From: Todiramphus chloris collaris
Taxonomy: Eukaryota; Chordata; Aves; Coraciiformes; Alcedinidae
Length of the DNA: 64,000 nt
Assembly: GCA_025345505.1 (NCBI GenBank)
Contig: JANVCC010000018.1
Coordinates: 58,901,120 to 58,965,119, forward strand
Reading direction: 5' to 3'
Shown: positions 37,191-51,400 of the stretch, piece by piece
How the letters are laid out: each line of letters opens with the position of its first letter
Position numbering within the stretch: the first letter of the stretch is position 1
Notes under the pieces: model-generated
The model's input: only the letters and a program-made list of their open reading frames with translations
Told to the model about the DNA's origin: nothing
The model's database searches: none
Program-made: the position numbers and the translations under genes

Positions 37191-38959
37191 TGAGCTTTAT
37201 GCCCGAAAAGCAACTTTTACTAGAGTGTATGTTAGGTGATTCTTGTAATAGTGTCCATAGAGTCTGACAGAAGCCTGTCCTTCAGCCCTGGCTCTCCAGG
37301 AACATTGTGCAGTGCTTCTTGCTGACAGCTTAAGTTTATATTCAACTATACATCCCCAGAATCCCGTTCCATTTCTCATCCTAAAATGAAATGTTTAAGG
37401 TAAAGGAGATGTATCACTCTCCGGAGCTGCTCATCTCTCTGTTGTCTATAACAACAGCCTGTGTGACTAAGTTAGATTAGACATGTTAATTATAGATGAT
37501 TAAAGCTAAGTGAAATGTCTCTGGTTTGGCACAGATGTGACCTTACTTGGGCTATGTTCTTAGAGAGAATTTCAGTGGTACAACAAATTTCATAATACTG
37601 TTCAGAATACCACCAAGACTTCAAACATTGTACAAAGACACCTTGCCTAGATCATTACAGTCACAGTTGTGTCCTCCTGCTTTATCTGAGCAGAAGCTTC
37701 ACATCCCTATGGTTAACATTCTAGGCTTGTCTTCTAGTTTCTGCTTGTCACAAATTGTGTACAGCTGGAACTTCAGGCGGTACACATGGAAGCTCTACGG
37801 ACTGAGAGGCTATGGGATAATAGCTTGTACCATAAAGGTCTCCGTGATGGTTAGTCCCAGTAGCTTATAGGGGATCTTGGGGCTGCTATTAGTCATATTA
37901 TGTGCATGAGTTAAAACACTCTTAAGTGGAACAAGTATAGAATGTTGAGTTTTTCTAGAATGCAGTCACTCCTTTAAATCTAGGAATGTATTCTGTGATG
38001 TGTTGGGATTATCTTTAAAAATACCATTCCTGCACCTGCAGATCTTTAAGAAATCAGATGACATGGAAGGTGGTGAAGTAGTAATACAGCAAAATGCGGT
38101 GTTCTTTTATTAATTGCTTTCTTCACCTATCCTGAGTAGGCTGATTCTTTATATGTGTGATGTTAGAGTTGACTCTCAAGAGACAGGCTTATAGCAGGGA
38201 TCAGGTCATGGCCTTTGGAGGTCAGTTTATATTTTTTTCTTCTTTGTCTTGGTACAGCTTGGTTTTTATGTTTTGGGGATTTTTCTGTTTTTTCTGAAGT
38301 CATGTCAAAGATGACGTGGGATATTGAAATTCTTACTAAAAGTTCACGTGAAGACTGTCTTCTTTCTTTAGCAATTGAAATGTAGAAATAGAGCAAAGCT
38401 CTATTTGTCATGTTGTCAATGAGCGATAGCTCCATCTCAACAAGACTGTGGACAGTCTTAATAAATCTTAACAAAGCAAAGTCTTAACCTTGACCTACTA
38501 AAGGAAAAGAGAATATCTGTTCTTGCGTGGATCCTCTAACAATAGGGAAGAATGTGAAAAAACTTCAACAAGGAGCCGCAACAATAAAGTGCTTGCTTAA
38601 AGACTATGAGAAATTTGTCTTCATATACCTTCCAACATTTTTCAGATTTCTGGTAACAAGCAGAAATATACTAAAAAAAAATTTTAAAAAAGGCCAGAAA
38701 TCATTCCAACAAGCAGGTTATTCAGTGGAACTGTTTCCCACTCCGAAGTGTACAAGCCTTAGTAATTAAAATATTCATGATGAAGGAAGGATCATACCCT
38801 CAGAAAGAAAGAACAAAACACACAACATCAGGAAATCTTCCAAGACCATTGTCATCCTGGCTAGCTGAATAGAAACATCTTCACTGCAATCTTTTCTTGT
38901 GTGGAGAGTTTTAAAGGAAAGCCCTGTTTTCATCTTTAAGTAATAAGGAGTCTCAAAAT

Positions 38960-39085
38960 TGAAAGCTTGTATTGTTATGAAGATTCATCCTTCAGGATCA
39001 AGAAATCTTGAAAAGATGAAAACTTTTGTTTGTTATGAAGATTCATTGTTAAGGACTAAGATATCTCAAGAATAGGAAGACTTCA
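38960..39085 (+). repeat. imperfect tandem duplication, about 60-bp unit
   Basis: TTGTTATGAAGATTCAT...AAGAAATCTTGAAAAGAT near 38970 is followed by TTGTTATGAAGATTCATTGTTAAGGACTAAGATATCTCAAGAATAGGAAG near 39032. Each copy has the same order of a GTTATGAAGATTCAT block and a GGA.CAAGA/AAGATATCT block. The copies are diverged. Confidence 0.55.
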
Positions 39086-40549
39086 TGAAGATAACTGTGT
39101 CCATCCCCAAATTCTACAAACCTTTAAAGGTATGACTGAGCATAAAATAAAAGGAAAACTTCTGACCCAGTCACCTTTTCTAGTTGAGCTAATTTTGATG
39201 GAACGATCCAATTTTCAAAGTCCTTTGACAGAAATACATGTGAGTAATGCAGTATACTCCATTTTTCCTAAGCACCTATTGGTGTTTTCATAATAATAAG
39301 AGCTATACCTGGTTAACAGGCAGGTTATACCTGGTTATACCTCATGCCTGATCGGCAGTTTTTTAGCCATTTTTCATGATCTGGATTGTTTTATTCCTAA
39401 TGCCATAAACCAAACGCTATGTTGGAGACAAAGGGTGTTCATGAACAATTAGTACTGCTTCTAAATTCCTGTTGTTTGGTCTAGCTTTACATAAATACTG
39501 CTATTACAAGCTAATGCTGGTTCCAGGACTCCATGTAGGGCTTTGGGTAACCACTTGGTTTCTGCTTTGGGTTTACTTGTTTCCTTGTGCTGCAGCATTG
39601 CTGGGGAAGTGCTCACTGATCTAGAGGACTGTTTTAAGGACTTACAATTAAATACTTATACTTTAAATGTATCAAGCACTTTGCAAATGATAATCACTCA
39701 TTTTGTTTGCATTAAGCACCACCTTTATTTAGCTTAGGTGGACTGTTATAAAACAAATGAAAAGCAGGACAGAGGAAAAAAAGTGTAGCATGTCTGTATA
39801 AATTAGGGATAACATTATTGCAAAATCCAGACTAGTCAAAATCAGAGTGTGATATATTTATACATATCTATGTATCTAAATATATTATAATATTAATTAC
39901 CTTATGTTATGCATGTCTCATGTTTGTGCATACAGCTATACATCTAATGTCTTCTTGTACATGTTTGTACATTCAGATATTATTTATGTGCATCCAAATG
40001 CTTAGAGAAAGAGAAATGACAAGATTATTTAACATGGAATAAAATTTTTCATGCAGGTCAAATTGAGGCTCCACTATTGACAAATATACTTCAGAATATT
40101 TTGGAATATGTATCCAGTTAAGGAAATTGGTAAATAACTCATTTCAAATAAGAGCTGCTTAGTAGTATATCTGGTAGATATTGACAATGTTTTTTCAAAA
40201 CATTTGTTTAAGTCTCTCTTTTGGAACTTGTCTTGTTACTGACATCTCAGAATGCTAAAATGAGACAGTCAGTCTTTCAGCTGTCTTTTGTATATGAGTC
40301 CCATTAAATGGTTTATAACAGCAGTCAATCAACTGGTATTCAAACCAAGGATCAGATGCTTGTTTGGCTTTAACTTACTCCTGGTGTGACAATGCGTAAA
40401 GAATTTCTAGGAAGTGTCATTTTCACAGTCTGAACAGAATTCTCCTCTAAATTATTTTTACATGAGTACTATATCTGGCTTTCTCTAGCCATAGTATTTG
40501 AATGGATGTTCTTCACTGATACCACTTTAAGAAAGTGTAGTATTATTAT

Positions 40550-40949
40550 CCCCGACTGAGAGAGTTGGGGTTGTTCAGTCTAGAAAAGAGAAGGCTCCAG
40601 GGAGACCTTATTGTGGCCTTCCAGTATCTGAAGGGGGCCTACAAGAAAGCTGGGGAGGGACTTTTTAGGCTGTTGGGCAGTGAAAGGACTAGAGGGAATG
40701 GATTAAAACTAGAGATAGGTTGATTCAGGTTAGACATTAAGAAGAATTTCTTCACCATGAGAGTGGTGAGACACTGAACAGGTTGCCCAGAGAGGTGGTG
40801 GAAGCCCCTTCCTTGGAAGTTTTTAAGACCAGGCTGGATGGGGCTCTGAGCAACCTGCTCTAGTGGGAGGTGTCCCTGCCCATGGCAGGGGGGTTGGAAC
40901 TAGATGATCTCTAAGGTCCCTTCCAACCCTGACAATTCTATGATTCTAC
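40550..40949 (+). mobile_element. CR1 LINE 3' fragment (c)
   Basis: A complete CR1 3' region starts CCGACTGAGAGAGTTGGGGTTGTTCAGTCTAGAAAAGAGAAGGCTCC. It continues through GGAGACCTTATTGTGGCCTTCCAGTATCTGAAGGGGGCCTA, AAGAATTTCTTCACCATGAG and GAACAGGTTGCCCAGAGAGG. It ends CCTTCCAACCCTGACAATTCTATGATTCTA. It is 5'-truncated and better preserved than the copy at 8.9 kb. Confidence 0.96.
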
Positions 40950-41398
40950 ATGGGTGTAAATGCATCTTACTCAAACACATGCATTTAATTTTCTGGTTTT
41001 GTAAATGTTAATATATATTTATTTAAAGCCAATAGGAGAACGAAAACAGCTATATTCAAATAGCATTTAAATTACTTAGTTTCTTATTTTAGAGAAGACA
41101 AGAACTGTATTTTAATGAATTTTGAAAAATTTGTTTTAAAATGTGATTTGAATAGGGAGTTAGTAACTATAGGTAGCTAGGACATTAACATAAACTCAGG
41201 AGGGAGTTAATGAAGTGCTGTTAATACATCAGAAATAGTGAGATTTGAAAATTACTACAGACAAAATACTGTGTCCAGCTTTAGCTCTTTGTGCATGTAC
41301 ATGTACTCAAGCAGTTGTCTTCTTTTCTTGAAGTACACAGAAAATACAAACCCAGTATTTACTTTTTGCTACCTAGAGTTTGGGACAGACTTGAGTGT

Positions 41399-41420
41399 TA
41401 TTCATCTAATTAGATGAATA
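41399..41420. repeat. perfect 22-bp palindrome
   Basis: TATTCATCTAATTAGATGAATA reads identically on both strands with no spacer. It could form a cruciform or be a homeodomain-type double TAAT/ATTA site. It may equally be chance. Confidence 0.9.
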
Positions 41421-41689
41421 GATCTAAAAAGGCATCAGGACTAACATTAGAAACAGAAATCCATATGCAACAAAGAATTGCATACCACCATGGCTACTAA
41501 GTGCCACAACACATATGAGCTTGGTAGCTGCACATTTTAAAAGAATGTTTAAAAATATGGAAGTATTAAAAATTGATAAATAAAGACAGAGGTGAAACAC
41601 CTGAAGCAGAACCTGCAGACATCTGCACCAGAAGATTCTTTGCATCTGCATGCCAGCCCCACAGGGGCTGGTTAAAATGAGAACTATGT

Positions 41690-41960
41690 ATTCAGGAGTT
41701 AAAATTTTACAATAATGACAAAAACTTCAATCTCAAAGCAAAGTTCACTTTATTCTTTAAAGCAAGTAAAACAGCAAGCCAACAAAGTGTCCTTCTTCAG
41801 ACCACACACCTCATGCCAGCTCTTGTATGTCACCTCAAATCCCAAAGGAGACCAGTGAATGCTGGAATGAGTTGAGCTTCTCAGTATGTCCTCCTTCACC
41901 TGATTGGTTGGTCAGTTCATTATATCATGGTGAAGGTGTCCAGTAGACCCTCTGACCATC
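41690..41960 (-). mobile_element. possible solo LTR remnant of an endogenous retrovirus, minus orientation
   Basis: Read on the - strand, a CCAAT-containing stretch (ACCAACCAATCAGG) is followed by GC-intermediate sequence. After that come AGAATAAAGTGAACTTTGCT (AATAAA at 41754-41749) and AGATTGAAGTTTTTGTC. This order (CCAAT, poly(A) signal, then a TTGCTTT U5-like stretch) resembles avian ERV LTRs. No TG/CA ends, target duplication or coding sequence was confirmed. Confidence 0.3.
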
Positions 41961-44900
41961 AAAGGGAACATTATGTAAATTTTCTTATGTTAAATATGTC
42001 TTTAGCATTATCTCACTTGAATATTTTCAGTATCTGTTCATGAAGATTTCTGTAGACTTGTTTACAATAATTTTTTTTATAGTAATATAATGTAAAATGA
42101 GATTATGTGCACATTAAAGGAAGCTGTCAAATGCCAAGCTGTAGTCATCCTGTAAACTGTGATAAGGTTCTTCTGAGTGTCCGGTAAAGAGAAATTTATA
42201 TATTAGACTTCACCTGTGCTATCTCTAAGGTAGAAAAACTTCCATCAAGTTTCTTTCTTGGCGGAAACCACCCAGCAGGTTAGTCTTGCTTTCTGCACAG
42301 CCAGAACTCATACATCTGGAACATGTGCCAAGTGGGAGGTTAAAGTGCTATTACAGTTCCCCTTAATCCTTGCAATCTAGCAGTAGCAATATGGAAGTTG
42401 AAATACCAGACTACAAACACCTATTTTATCTGAAAAAAGTATAATATTACAGTAAAAGATAATACTTGCTGCTCAAGTAATATCTCAGCCTTTTTACGTA
42501 GAAGAACATTAGTGGGTTAATTTACATTTCAGTGGAACTATATACAAGTTCAGTGTCCAGTCTAACCTTGTCATCAGGGTACCTTCTGCAGTCTCTTTGC
42601 AACGAGGAACAGCTACAGAAAGTTGTTCATCCAATCCAAAAATGTGTGTGTAAGACAGGCAAGATCTAAGAGGTATCTGAGATAGGCAAGATATAAGTCT
42701 AAGATACGCTGCTTGAACAGTTGTTAATACTTTAATTAGCTTGCTTGCTAATTTTATATTAGTATAAATTTTCAACTGAATGACAAAGATGCATTATATT
42801 TGCAAGCTTCACGTTTCTGAGGGATATCAGTAACATGGAACATGTTACAGGCAAAATTTATTCTTGCAGATTGCTGCTGTTAGGCTATTTGAATCATTTA
42901 AGTAACTTTTTAGTTATTTAAACTTTAATAACCTTGAGTTAGGATTAAAAATGTTAGGCAGGCAGCTGCTCAAAACCTATGTCTCAAAGAAAGAACAAGA
43001 TGCTCCTGGTGGTGCCTTGTATAAGAGTTCTCCAGGTTAAAGATAAGTTTGTCAGCAATAGGTTTGGGGGATACCCACCAAGAAAAAAAAATGACAGAAG
43101 AAAGAAGAACAGAAGACTGATCTGTACCTGAAACAGAAAATAGAGATAACATCACTCTATGAACTCAAAATAATACTGACAAGAAACGTAAGACTAAACA
43201 TAATTGGAAACCAATAGATAGGTGGATAGATTGCCAACATCCCTCAGTTCTTTTTGAAAAATTCACTTACAGTGTCAAGCAACAAATACAATAATATTTC
43301 ACCTTCACCATCAAGGAAGAAGAGGGTTCAGATACATTCTGCATTAAGATGTTTGCCCAGTTTGTCTGAAATCTTTTTAAAGTGACACTGGCTTAAATGA
43401 AGAGAATGACTGGCTTTTTTTGTCTACTTTAGATACTCTCCTGCTTCTCTGTCTACAGATGGTTTGACCTAACTGTGGTTGATTTTCTTCATACAGCAAT
43501 TAAACATTTTCTTACACTGGAAACAGCAACTATAACCAAGTAAATGCTGCTTTAATTGTCCAGATTCTATGTCCTGCAAAATTACCCGTATTGTGTGCTG
43601 GTTTCTTTTACTTTCCTTCTTACTTGCATGACAGTGAATTACTTCTTCTAAAATAATGAATCATTCTTTGCGTTTATCTGTTATCTGTCCTTCTTTCTTC
43701 TTTTTCTATCATTTCAAAATACCCATAGATCTGTTTCTGTCACTTCTTAATTTTTCTTTTCTTGATAGTTTATTTGTAGGCTAGCTTCTACTTTCTTCAC
43801 TCTATTAGGTTGTGAGTAACTGCTCATTAGTTTTTTGCCTATCTATGGCATTCGTCCCAAATTTTAGTTAACAATATGACAGTCATACTGCATTTGGATA
43901 AAAATGTCTTGGGCAGCTTCCCAGGAGCTATTTTTTATCTTTCAAAATTAGTAATTAATTCACTGCTTGTGTTGAGTTTATCCACAGCTGCTACAGTTTT
44001 GTGCATGCTGTATGCTTAATACCTCTTCGCCTACCTAAAAAAGCAACAGGTACTGTGTGCTAATCAGTAAAGTCTTTCCCTAAAATGCTATTTCTTAGCA
44101 GAGTCATGTGGTAGAATTTTGACTTATAAAAATTATTCTTTTACACATGGCAGAGAAACGCTCACTAAAAAGTGGTGATCCAGTGGTTTCTTACGCAGAT
44201 CAAATATTTTTCATTCACTGCTGAGAGCAGAGTTGTCCCCTATTGATTCCTTTTCAGTAGTCTTACATTAAAACTCGATGGATGTTCTCTTTAGCTCTAG
44301 CTATGCATCTCATCTTGTATCACTGCATTGAGCAGTGTATCTTCTGTATCTAGTAATTTTCTGCTATTGAAACATTGACCACTAGCATAGCATTTTTCAT
44401 AATGAGACAGCATTTTTGTATTAATTCTGTAATACCAGCTATAACTTTAAAGCTATATAGGTACATTCTGTCTATGTATAAGGAGGAGAACAAGCTCATT
44501 GTAAGGGAAATAACCAACGTAAATATGGTTTGAAAGTGGAAGTTTTCATTTTATAATCATTTTTTTTAAGGGCAAATTCTAATATCCTTGAGTTTGAGCT
44601 TTAATGTCGGCAAATGTGTAACAAACTTTTCATTCGATAGTGACAGGAAGCTTTAGAGACAGGAACATGATGTTTAGAATTCAATCACTCATCTCCTAAT
44701 ACTGAAATTAAGTAAAACCTTCTCACCACCCTTTGTGATTCTGTGATTTGTGATTCTGAGGTATGTAGGATTTGCTTTATTATACAGGGTAATTTTTGCA
44801 ATTTTCCTTTAAAAATACCATAATGTAATTCTATTCAAAAAGCTATTGTCCTTTACTTTTTAACAAAAAGGTGTTTGCAGTAATGAAGTGTTTTCATGCC

Positions 44901-45508
44901 AGAGCTGTCAGCAGTAGCTGAAAATAAGTGCAAATAAGATTTTCCACAAATGATTTTCAAAACTATGTGCAGACAATGGGATAAAACTGATGAAGTAAAT
45001 CTGATAGGAAAGCACAAAAGCCTATTTGGGATCAGTAAGAAAATGATTCATGACTGAAAATTTAGTTGAGTGTATAAAAAAGACAGAATTGATTTTTCAC
45101 AATTCAGCATAGTATGCTATAAAATCCAATTAAATAACATCCAGCAGCTTTTTTTTTGTATCTTAAATATTTCTGCATTAAAGACATTTTTCCTCAAGGA
45201 GACTTTGGTTTCCAAACAACTAATTTATTCCTAAATTCAATATTTCAAAAGTACATTGAATGTATGTAAAACAGTAATTTCAAGATTTATTAATTACAAA
45301 AAGTAAGCAGACTATCTACATGATACATAAATTAAATATATAATACTCTTTCATTGAGTAGATCAGTAAAACTCCACTACTTTTTATTCTTTATAATTTT
45401 CCTAGCTAGGATGTAGCTTTTGATGATATGTATATATTGTACAATCTTAACATCAAATGGATGGTATGTTTGATTTACCATAATTGAATTAAGCTCTTCT
45501 GCAGTATC

Positions 45509-45526
45509 TTTTTTTTTTTTTTTTTT
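45509..45526 (+). repeat. poly-T run
   Basis: An 18-base T run is followed by CAG. It looks like a strong acceptor, but no coding exon with AKAP7 sequence follows. Confidence 0.85.
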
Positions 45527-48355
45527 CAGTAGTTCAAAAGACTTGGAGCAAAAGGAAACCCAGTCTTCTATTCAGATGTCACCATTTCCTAATTGTGAAT
45601 GGTTAGGGTAGATCTGAAGAGCTTATCCAATGTTCTGCATGGTTACATGGAGCCTACTGTGCTTCCTACCTAATCCCTGTGAGGTATTCTAGAATAAGAC
45701 ATAGATGCAGATCAGTAGAGATCTGTACTTCAGGGATAATGCAAGCACTGACATAAAAATGTAACATAATTGTCGAGGAAAAGGGTTTGTTTTGCTTTAC
45801 ACCATAACTGACATTTCTCTTTCAGAACAGTACTCAGCAATGAATAGAAACAGGTGGTAATTTCATTTTCAGTAGTTTTCTTGTCCTAGATGGTACATAA
45901 AATATTTTTTAAACCCTATATATTTGTAAAAGTAGTTTCTTTTCAGAGGAAATAATTTCAAGATGAAATTTTGACAGCTCTTAAAGCAGCACAGTTCATG
46001 TGGCATACAGTGTCATTTCTTGTTTCCTAGAAAGCCTTAATGCACTGTTTCTTATGGAAGCAGCAGAAAGTAAGAGCAAGATTACATCAACCACAAGATA
46101 AAACATGATATTGTTGTCTTAACAGTATCCTGAAGTTTTAATGTGTTCTTAAACACATCAGAAAGGGCTATCATAGTACCTGCTAAATACATAGTATGCA
46201 ATGTATTTTTCAAATGAATATCAAACATTTAAGATCTGAATTAAGATTTAATGACAGGAGAGAAATCTGAACCACCCCTCTGTTTATAGGACAGTTACAC
46301 ATTCTGCATGGTTTTACTTTAGGTAAATAGCTTGATTTCTAAAGTGCTGAGACACCACAGTTGACCCTTTGGCATATACTTTTAAAAGCCTGTGCTGTGA
46401 CTTAATGTTTTGCAACGAGCAGATTTGTCTAAAGAATTCTGAGTAACCATCCACAGCCTACAGATTACAGCAGAAAGCAATTGCTGACTGCAGATTGTTT
46501 AAAAAACCTTTTACCTTTGAAATCTCTTGTTATGGAAAACAGTAAAAATGCCACAATTGTGTTTTAATACCTAGGCACTGTTTCCATAGCTTGTTTATTT
46601 TTTTTAAGTGTTTAAGGTGTTTTGAATCAGAAACCCTAGATACTGAACTTTATTGCTTTAATCAAGGCAACAAACAAAAGGCTTTCTTACACATAAAACT
46701 ATTCCTAATTAAATACACTTTGAAAGTGGGTCAAGCTGAACAGGAACAAAGCACTCTTATTCCAAAATAAGAGCATTCACATATGGAATTATTCAGAAAA
46801 TAGCTCTTAGTGCTTTAAAATTCCCAGACAGTGTTAATCTCTCTTATCTTTCAAATACAGGAATGCCTATATCTTTCCTTCCCCATTCCATCTATTGTGT
46901 TAAAAACACAAAACACATTGGTAGTTAAAAATTTACATCACTTGATTAGGATGTTATACAACCTTTGGCAGAAGAGGAGACAGTGTATTTTTAATATTAG
47001 AATTTTTTTTTTTTTTGCATGAAAGCAAGTAAAAGCAGTCATTATTTTATATACCTACTTACAGATGTGCTCTTTTAGAAGCACATAGTGAATTCTTTGT
47101 GATCTTTGTTGTTGATGAATTCCATTTTCTATGCATTGTAATTTCCTTTATGGACGCACTACCCAAGGGTAGAGATACTAATATCTCAGTTACCATCCAT
47201 AATCCGGATTATCTGTTACCTCAGTCATTTACATCTTCCCATTGTCTTGCAATTATCTAGTCAGAGCTTCTCATATCTATTTTCCTCTTCTCAGAAATAC
47301 ACAGAACATCTGGTTTATTTTTCTTCATAATTCATTACCTGGATTGGTTTGAATGTACTTAGTGGTTATTTATATTCTTGGGGGTAGCTTTTCTTAATTT
47401 TGAAGAGCACAACACACGAAGGCGTGCTGTTTCTCCAAATGGAGTTTATAATATTATGGTAAAATTCTTTCTATATAGGCATAGCAAACATGTATTTCAA
47501 TGTAAACCTAAAGCCATGATTTGAAATACAGATCTGTAAATCCCAATGCCATAGTTATTTTTAAACTATTGTATATATTTTCCCAAGAAAGAATTACTTG
47601 TAATTTTATTGCTTATTTGAATACATGGGTACTCAAATCAGGTTTCACTTTTATTATTATTATTATTTCAAAGAGGAAATACTTATTACATATATAGTTT
47701 GGTTACAATTTCCACCGGAACTGAACATCAGGGCTTTTTTTCTTCTCCCAACTGGAGGAATTCAAGCCTCTGAAGGCTGGAAAAGCCACAACCAGCACCT
47801 TAGCATGGAAGCTGAATGATGCACCTGTGCGCTTCAAGGAGCTTCCCTAGAGTAGCAAAGAATTCAGATGTGAAAGGGATAAAGAATGAGCCCCTCCCCC
47901 CTTGCCCCAAGTCGGACTCTGTAATCCTGTGCTTCTTCCTTGGAGTGTCGACTCTCATGGAGGTCATGGCACAATGCTAAAATGCCTTTTTAACTCTTAA
48001 TCTTGTGGTTGATTTAGGAAAGGGAGCGTCCAGTTTCTGGACAGATGGAGCCCAGGCTGTTCAAACAGAGTTAGTTCTGAACTGAACTATTTCTCATGCT
48101 GGACAATAGTAGAATATGTGCTTTTTATTCAGTTTTTGGATGCAGACACATCACTCCTGTCTAAATGCTCTGTTTGGTCTGTCTTTTTTTGGTATTCATT
48201 AGAGACTAGGTTGGTAGATACATATATATGTGTCTGAGTGCGTGTGTGCTTGCATGTTTGTGTATAGGCACATGCATGCACGCCTACATAGCATAACTCC
48301 TGGTATTTACTGTGAGTTAATGCAAAATGTTCCTTTTAAGCAGTTCTTTTCCTGC

Positions 48356-48447
48356 TGGAAACCTTTTAACCAATTTAGCCACAGAAGTGGGTGGTGTTTG
48401 GTTGGAAACCTTTTAACCAATTTAGCCACAGAAGTGGGTGGTGTTTG
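48356..48447 (+). repeat. perfect 47-bp tandem duplication
   Basis: A 47-bp unit beginning TGGAAACCTTTTAACCAATT occurs twice head to tail, at 48356-48402 and 48403-48447 (two bases short). There are no mismatches. Perfect identity points to a recent duplication or a length-variable locus. Confidence 0.97.
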
Positions 48448-51400
48448 AATGGACGAGGTTAAGAAAAACCACACCAGAAAAGCATTGATAAATGTGGGTT
48501 TGGACACACTTTGACTATGGGGCTCTTGTGGTACCTTGACATATATCAAAGCTGCTTCCTACCAGTTGCATGGTACATTCCTCCCGATAGGCTTTGGACC
48601 GAGTACAGCCCAGATGTTCATTTTCTCATGTATTGTTAGTACATGATTCATTGAGGCGTTCCTTTTCTTTGGAAACAGCTTGGAGAGTCTCATGCACTGA
48701 AATGTTTCTGAATGTCCATTTAAAGGAGCATCTTTTTTGATTGTTACATGTTGTTATCTTTTATATGTGAGCTTATTTTTCAAGCTATGTTACGTTTTGC
48801 ATTCTTACATAAAAGCTTTATTAGCACTTAAATAAAGCTTTCATGTTTAACATTGTAATTAAATTAAAGGGATAAATCCTATTTTATCAATTACTATAGA
48901 ACAGCAATTTGAAAGTCTGAGCAGATACTGAAGGTGTAACCAGTGATTTCTCCTATCTCCAAAACATATTTATCATTGCTAAGGATGAAAACAAATGTCT
49001 CTTTGCCTTCTCTGGGAGGGAAATGCAGTTGTAGTTTGTACAGTACATAGAAATTTTATGGAAATAAACAGAATCCAGAGCAAACAAAGGAAACCATTTT
49101 GCTTCTTTTATAGCCTGTTTATGCATATTTTGTAAAAAAATATTTTTCAATACATTGAGGGAGAAAGAATTTATTTGACTTAGCAGATATTGTGTCATCT
49201 TGTTCTGACAGTAATTGCAAAATCACATTCCCTTGTTTTTTTGCCCTTTCTAAATATCACTGTGTCCTTGGAGTAAAGAAATGCATAGAAATGCCCACTC
49301 GGTTATATATGTTTTACTTGGCTAATATAGGCATCTCAGTCAAATCTCCAATTCTTGAATTCCTTTTTAAGAATGATATATTTTTCTCAAAATTACATAT
49401 TTTTTGAACAAATAGAATAAGTGTTCATATATGAAACTAAAATTCCAGAACACACTTCCCTTGTAGCTAAAAATTTTAAAACATGAGATTGAAAAACAAT
49501 AAGTGTGTTCCTAGATGAAGATGCAAGGACATCTTCTAGCTGTAGTGCTAGCTGACTTTTTTTGAGAATGTTCAGTAAATCACTCCTGGCTATTATCTCA
49601 CTTTTACCTCCATAGATTTCTAGGAGGACTTTCAGATTATGCACTTTCAGTGTTGCCAAGTTAATATAAAGTAGATATCACTTCTACATCTTTTTGTAGA
49701 GATGGGATAGAATATCATAATACACAAGCTTTGCTTCTCTTTTTCCTACTTTACTTTTTACTTTCACCAGGTAGACATAACATTCAGATTCATTGTTGTC
49801 AATACTCATACATAATGACTTAAAAATTAACTTAGTGATTCGAGTTTATTTATCTTAACTTAAATCTGTAGGTATATTCTGTTAGAGTCTCTTGAGTAAG
49901 TAGTATAATTAGGTTTACATTATTTTAATGAACTCCAGTATTTCATCTCATCTGTAGTTGGAGGCCAATGGAAAACTGGCAGACCTATTTGTTTAAACCC
50001 ATGTTAATATTAAGAGGCTGTTAATCTGTTGCAAAAGAATGGCTGGATTCCAGTAGAAGTTGCTGTTAACTTTGGGACAGGATGTGATTTTGTGTTACTT
50101 AGGTTTTTCTGAGGAGAATGTATGAAGGGAATAACAAGAATCTGTGTATGACTAACCAAAAGGGGGTTAGTTCGCAGTCATCTAAGAAATCAAATGTTGG
50201 CTGGCATTCCCAGTTCTACTTTCCTTTCCATTTATAATGAGTTTTCTGCTTTGGTCTCAAAAAAAAAACTTGGAGCAGAATACCGTAAGAAATGAGTCAG
50301 TGTTACTGCCTGTCCTGATCTTTTAGTAGGGACTATCTGGCACTTCTCTTCCAGATGATGAATCTGGTAAATTTATACACAGGCATCCATGACAGTGTAA
50401 CACCAACAGTTACCCAACTTTCAATCCTTTAGTAATGTATTTATGATGTATTGGTAGACCATATGCTAAGGGGTCACCTGGAAGTGCAAAGATACATTAA
50501 TAATGGATGCATTTTTGGTGCCTGTTTGTGAGAACGGGCATTGCAAATTCCATGCTGTTTTCCCCTTCCTCTTCATAGTATAAATTAAAACAGCGAGAGA
50601 AAAAAAAGAGAAACAGCTTTTCAAAATTACAGTTAATGAGTGATTGCTAGACTAAATGTTTATAATATTCTAGAATATGTAGGCTAGATCCTGAATTTTT
50701 TTCCCATTGCCCCATTTCTGTATTTCTAGGGAAGAGTGAAAGCGAAGTTGTTCCTGAAATAAATTTCTTTTAACCGATATACCAAGAGCAGAACTTAATG
50801 GTTTAGTGCATTTGCTATCTGCAAATGATTGTATTCCATATGTCAGTTTTAGCTGGTGTAGATATGAGCTTCATGTTTTACGTATTGCTTTAAATGACAT
50901 TATGCTTCTGAGATGAAAGCCATGGTGCTGCACATAAATCAGATAAAACAGTTCAAACAAGAGGGCAGCCTGAGGGTCTATACTTGATTTCTGTTTGAAA
51001 CTCAAGGTGGCTCTGAACTTTTGAAAAATAGCTCTCAAAGCTGCATAAAGTATAAAGCCAGAGATGGTTCCATAGTCCAGTCTGATCTCTGCTGTATCAT
51101 GGGCTATTGGCCCACCTGTCCTTAACTGAGATGAATGGGTTTACGTAGGCTGAAAAGATGATGTTCCTATGGAGTCTTGCGGGAGTGTGGTGCAGGCCTG
51201 GAACAAGGACTTTTTCCCTGCTGCCAGTGATGAAAGCTCTGGCAATGGTGGAGAATTAACTGCTTGGAAGACCAAGCTTCTTCCTCATCTCCTCATTGGC
51301 ATGGAGGAAGCTAGAATCCCTCTGGGCATCAGTCTTGGTCATCAGTTTGAGTTCCTCTACGTTTTGCGTGTGTGCATAAGTCATGCACTTAAAATTGAGG

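Noticed and set aside
45509-45600. Poly-T followed by CAG as an acceptor for an extra AKAP7 exon
   Set aside because: The sequence after it has no AKAP7 similarity and no good donor with a compatible frame.
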